A stretch of 64,000 nt of DNA from Pararobbsia silviterrae (lineage in GTDB: Bacteria; Pseudomonadota; Gammaproteobacteria; Burkholderiales; Burkholderiaceae). The notes beneath the pieces are model-generated. The model searched no databases. It was given only the letters and a program-made list of their open reading frames with translations, and had not been told where the DNA came from. The stretch is taken from contig NZ_RBZU01000016.1 of NCBI RefSeq assembly GCF_003628125.1, positions 1-64,000 of the forward strand, in the 5' to 3' direction. The first letter of the stretch is position 1; each line of letters opens with the position of its first letter. This document shows positions 60,939 through 64,000 of this stretch, piece after piece. Made by a program: the position numbers and the translations under genes.

Positions 60939-61690
60939 GCGGATTCCGCACGCTGTTCTACAAGGAAGTCCTGCGTTTCTGGAAGGTCGCGTTTCAGACC
61001 GTCGCGGCGCCGATCGTGACCGCGCTGCTTTACCTGACGATCTTCGGGCACGCGCTGCAAAACCACGTCGCCGTCTATCCGGGCGTGCTCTATACGAGCT
61101 TCCTGATCCCGGGGCTCGTGATGATGAGCGTGTTGCAGAACGCGTTCGCGAACTCGTCGTCGTCGCTGATCCAGTCGAAGGTCACGGGCAATCTCGTGTT
61201 CGTGCTGCTGACGCCGCTCTCGCACTGGGAGATGTTCTCGGCCTACGTGCTCGCCGCGATCGTGCGCGGACTCGCGGTCGGCTTCGGCGTATTCATCGTG
61301 ACGATCTGGTTCGTGCCGATCACGTTCGCGTCGCCGTTTTTCATCATCGTGTTCGGCGCGCTCGGCGCGGCCATTCTCGGCACGCTCGGCCTGATCGCCG
61401 GGATCTGGGCTCAGAAATTCGATCAGCTCGCGACATTTCAGAATTTCCTGATTATGCCGCTGACCTTCTTATCGGGCGTCTTTTACTCGACGCACTCGCT
61501 GCCGCCGGTCTGGCGCGCGATTTCGCAGCTGAACCCGTTCTTCTACATGATCGACGGATTCCGCTACGGCTTTTTCGGCGTCGGCGACGTCGATCCGTGG
61601 CTCAGCGTGCTCGTCGTCGGCGGTTTTCTGGTTATCGTGGCCGCGCTCGCCGTGGCCTTGCTCAAGCGCGGCTACAAGCTTCGCTATTGA
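60935..61690 (+). CDS. ABC-2 type permease (YadH-like)
   Basis: 251 residues, about six membrane segments. GLVMMSVLQNAFANSSSSLIQ, LTPLSHWEMFSAYV and the PLTFLSGVFYSTHSLP motif are typical of the ABC-2/DrrB-like family. ATG overlaps the ATPase stop (ATGA), and bolA follows 11 bases after its own stop. Confidence 0.92.
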   Translation: MSGFRTLFYKEVLRFWKVAFQTVAAPIVTALLYLTIFGHALQNHVAVYPGVLYTSFLIPGLVMMSVLQNAFANSSSSLIQSKVTGNLVFVLLTPLSHWEMFSAYVLAAIVRGLAVGFGVFIVTIWFVPITFASPFFIIVFGALGAAILGTLGLIAGIWAQKFDQLATFQNFLIMPLTFLSGVFYSTHSLPPVWRAISQLNPFFYMIDGFRYGFFGVGDVDPWLSVLVVGGFLVIVAALAVALLKRGYKLRY

Positions 61691-61701
61691 AAGGAAGATT
61701 C

Positions 61702-61941
61702 ATGTTGCCGACTCCCGAAGACGTCAAGCAATACATCGCCGCGGGGCTCGCCTGCGAGCACCTCGCGGTCGAGGGCGACGGCCAGCATTTCTTTGCGACG
61801 ATCGTCAGCGAAGCCTTCACGGGCAAGCGGCCGATCCAGCGGCACCAGCTTGTCTATGCCGCGCTCGGCGATCGCATGAAGGCCGAGATCCACGCATTGA
61901 GCATGAAGACGCTGACACCCGCGGAGTGGCGCGCCGCCTGA
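61702..61941 (+). CDS. BolA/IbaG family protein
   Basis: 79 residues. GDGQHFFATIVSEAFTGKRP and RHQLVYAALGDRM place it in the BolA family; the length and position before murA match IbaG (YrbA). These proteins bind monothiol glutaredoxins through a shared 2Fe-2S cluster and affect iron and acid response. AAAGGAAG precedes the ATG. Confidence 0.93.
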   Translation: MLPTPEDVKQYIAAGLACEHLAVEGDGQHFFATIVSEAFTGKRPIQRHQLVYAALGDRMKAEIHALSMKTLTPAEWRAA

Positions 61942-62136
61942 GCGCGCACCCGCGATCGAATCGACAAGAAGCGGTCTCGCGATGACGGGGCCGCATGCGA
62001 ACCACACGCGCAATCGGGATACGCAGTCACTCGCAGTACATTGGGAATCGTTTTGCGAATCGAAGAATCAAGCGGCAGGGCCGGCGGCGCACAAACAGCC
62101 GGCATCTCTCAGAACAACTCGTCCACGAAGGAAATC

Positions 62137-63558
62137 ATGGACAAACTTGTGATTCAGGGCGGCCGCCGGCTTTCCGGCGAAATCACCGTATCCGGCGCGA
62201 AGAACGCGGCGTTGCCGATTCTTTGCGCCAGCCTTCTGACGGCGGACACCGTATCGCTGTCGAACGTGCCGAATCTGCAGGACGTGCGCACGACGCTCAA
62301 GCTGCTGCGTCAGATGGGCGTGCACGCGAGCGCATCGGGCCACGAAGTGAGCCTTGACGGACGTCATGTCGACAATCCGGTCGCGCCGTATGAACTCGTC
62401 AAGACGATGCGCGCGTCGATCCTCGTGCTCGGTCCGCTGCTCGCGCGCTTCGGCTATGCGAAGGTCTCGCTGCCGGGCGGCTGCGCGATCGGCGCGCGGC
62501 CCGTCGACCAGCACATCAAGGGCTTGCAGGCGATGGGCGCCGAGATCTCGATCGAGCATGGCTTCATCGAGGCCCGCGCGCGACGCCTGAAGGGCAATTC
62601 GATCCTGACCGACATGATCACGGTCACCGGCACGGAAAATCTGCTGATGGCCGCCACGCTCGCCGAGGGCGAGACGGTGCTCGAGAACGCCGCCTGCGAA
62701 CCCGAGGTCACGGATCTCGCGAATCTGCTCGTGAGCATGGGCGCGAAGATCGACGGCATCGGCACGGGCCGTCTCGTGATCCAGGGTGTCGAGCGCCTGC
62801 ATGGCGCGAGCCATCGTGTGATTCCCGACCGCATCGAAGCGGGCACCTTCCTGTGCGCCGTCGCGGCCGCGGGCGGCGACGTGACGCTGCGCAGCGTGCG
62901 CGCGGGCCTGCTCGACGCCGTGCTCGACAAGCTGCGCGAATCGGGCGCCGAGCTTTCGGGCGGCGACGACTGGATCCGCGTGCGCATGGATCGCCGTCCG
63001 ACGGCCGTGAGCTTCCGGACCTCCGAATATCCGGCGTTCCCGACCGATATGCAGGCGCAGTTCATGGCGCTGAACAGCGTCGCGGACGGCGCGTCGCGCG
63101 TCGTCGAGACGATTTTCGAAAATCGCTTCATGCACGTCCAGGAACTCAACCGTCTCGGCGCGAACATCACGATCGACGGTCATACGGCGCTCGTGACCGG
63201 CGTCGAGCGTCTGTCGGGCGCGAACGTCATGGCGACCGATCTGCGCGCGTCGGCGAGCCTCGTGATCGCGGGCCTCGTCGCGTCGGGCGAAACGCATGTC
63301 GACCGGATCTATCACCTGGACCGCGGGTACGACCGCATGGAAGCGAAGCTCTGCGGCGTGGGCGCCGACGTACGCCGGATCGACGGTCGCGGCGCGCCCG
63401 CTACGCTTGTCGACGAAGCCGACGACGACGCGCCGCACGTCAACGGCGTGAACGGCATCCACGACTCGAACGCGACGCATGCGATCGACGCGCACGCCGC
63501 CGACATCTCGGCGCCGGCGAATCGCGCGGGCGACGCACCGGCGGGGCGCGTGCAATGA
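62137..63558 (+). CDS. murA: UDP-N-acetylglucosamine 1-carboxyvinyltransferase MurA with C-terminal extension
   Basis: 473 residues. First committed step of peptidoglycan synthesis. [20 protein letters not shown] start, [10 protein letters not shown], the active-site cysteine (fosfomycin target) in [16 protein letters not shown], and [12 protein letters not shown] are present. The conserved enzyme ends near residue 425 ([17 protein letters not shown]); a further 45 or so residues, rich in Asp, His, Asn and Ala, have no counterpart in E. coli MurA. The ATG at 62137 follows AAGGAA. The stop overlaps the hisG start. Confidence 0.96.
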   Translation: MDKLVIQGGRRLSGEITVSGAKNAALPILCASLLTADTVSLSNVPNLQDVRTTLKLLRQMGVHASASGHEVSLDGRHVDNPVAPYELVKTMRASILVLGPLLARFGYAKVSLPGGCAIGARPVDQHIKGLQAMGAEISIEHGFIEARARRLKGNSILTDMITVTGTENLLMAATLAEGETVLENAACEPEVTDLANLLVSMGAKIDGIGTGRLVIQGVERLHGASHRVIPDRIEAGTFLCAVAAAGGDVTLRSVRAGLLDAVLDKLRESGAELSGGDDWIRVRMDRRPTAVSFRTSEYPAFPTDMQAQFMALNSVADGASRVVETIFENRFMHVQELNRLGANITIDGHTALVTGVERLSGANVMATDLRASASLVIAGLVASGETHVDRIYHLDRGYDRMEAKLCGVGADVRRIDGRGAPATLVDEADDDAPHVNGVNGIHDSNATHAIDAHAADISAPANRAGDAPAGRVQ

Positions 63559-64000
63559 CGACGACGCCTTTGACCCTCGCGCTGTCGAAGGGCCGCATCT
63601 TCGAGGAAACGCTGCCGCTGCTCGCGGCGGCGGGCATCGAGGTCACCGAGAATCCCGAGACTTCGCGCAAGCTGATCCTGCCGACGACGAACCCGAACCT
63701 GCGCGTGATCATCGTGCGCGCGACCGACGTGCCGACGTACGTCGAATACGGCGCAGCCGATTTCGGCGTGGCGGGCAAGGACGTGCTCATCGAGCACGGC
63801 GGCGGCGGGCTCTACCAGCCGCTCGATCTCGATATCGCGCGTTGCCGGATGTCGGTCGCGGTGCCGGGCGGTTTCGACTACGCGAACGCCGTGCGGCAGG
63901 GCGCGCGCCTGCGCGTCGCGACGAAGTACACGCAGGTGGCGCGCGAGCATTTCGCGTCGAAGGGCGTGCACGTCGATCTGATCAAGCTGTACGGCTCGAT
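63555..64000 (+). CDS. hisG: ATP phosphoribosyltransferase catalytic subunit, N-terminal part (partial)
   Basis: 148 codons present; the gene runs off the right edge. [37 protein letters not shown] and [13 protein letters not shown] match the short form of HisG, which starts histidine synthesis and works with HisZ. ATG overlaps the murA stop (ATGA). Confidence 0.96.
   Translation, partial: MTTTPLTLALSKGRIFEETLPLLAAAGIEVTENPETSRKLILPTTNPNLRVIIVRATDVPTYVEYGAADFGVAGKDVLIEHGGGGLYQPLDLDIARCRMSVAVPGGFDYANAVRQGARLRVATKYTQVAREHFASKGVHVDLIKLYGS

Overview
The window is a contiguous, GC-rich, gene-dense stretch of a bacterial chromosome. Gene order and protein sequences point to the Burkholderiaceae (Burkholderia sensu lato). 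The markers are the tuf / S10 / spc / alpha ribosomal super-cluster followed by cutA-dsbD, a System II cytochrome c maturation pair (resB-ccsA) next to msrPQ, the lptM-lysA / cyaY divergent pair, mrcA divergent from a pilMNOPQ-aroK-aroB-dgt run, gltBD, a TPP-riboswitch thiOSGE operon, a complete mla lipid-transport operon, and bolA-murA-hisG. I cannot name the species from sequence alone. No prophage, integron, CRISPR array, rRNA or tRNA was seen.

Layout. 1-15.3 kb: 3' end of tuf, then 29 ribosomal-protein, secY, infA and rpoA genes in the standard order, interrupted by structured non-coding leaders (upstream of rpsJ, rplC, rplN and rpsD) and by intrinsic terminators (after tuf, rpsQ, rpsD, rpoA and rplQ). 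15.3-18.8 kb: cutA-dsbD, then an 850-bp non-coding stretch ending in a probable small-RNA gene. 18.8-27.7 kb: engB (minus), cytochrome c4, resB-ccsA, msrPQ, lysA-lptM (minus). 27.7-38.7 kb: cyaY, mrcA (minus), then pilM-pilN-pilO/P-pilQ, aroK, aroB and dgt, joined by very short gaps or start/stop overlaps. 38.7-42.5 kb: an accessory-looking stretch with a glycerophosphodiesterase bracketed by two different tandem arrays, a DUF883 protein, an OmpW-like porin and a REP-type transposase relative. 42.5-51.1 kb: gltBD and an SbmA-type ABC transporter. 51.1-64 kb: thiamine operon, mlaFEDACB, a two-gene ABC exporter, bolA, murA and the start of hisG.

How the genes work together. The first quarter is the translation and transcription core. 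dsbD, cytochrome c4, resB-ccsA and msrPQ form a periplasmic redox/haem neighbourhood. mrcA, murA, lysA and the mla genes serve the envelope. aroK-aroB, hisG, gltBD and thiOSGE are biosynthetic.

Most notable observations: (1) pilQ is split by a frameshift exactly at four tandem copies of a 5-bp unit, and loss of one copy restores the frame, the signature of a phase-variable locus; (2) a free-standing + strand RNA between dsbD and engB has a hairpin loop carrying a CU-rich anti-Shine-Dalgarno stretch and ends in a strong terminator; (3) the glycerophosphodiesterase start codon lies inside a 14-bp tandem array that creates a chain of tiny ORFs linked by ATGA overlaps, and its 3' end lies in a separate 95-bp tandem duplication; (4) pilO and pilP appear fused; (5) the REP-type transposase has lost the first histidine of its HUH motif. 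Short-period degenerate tandem repeats recur at several gene junctions and once inside thiE, which may be a habit of this lineage.
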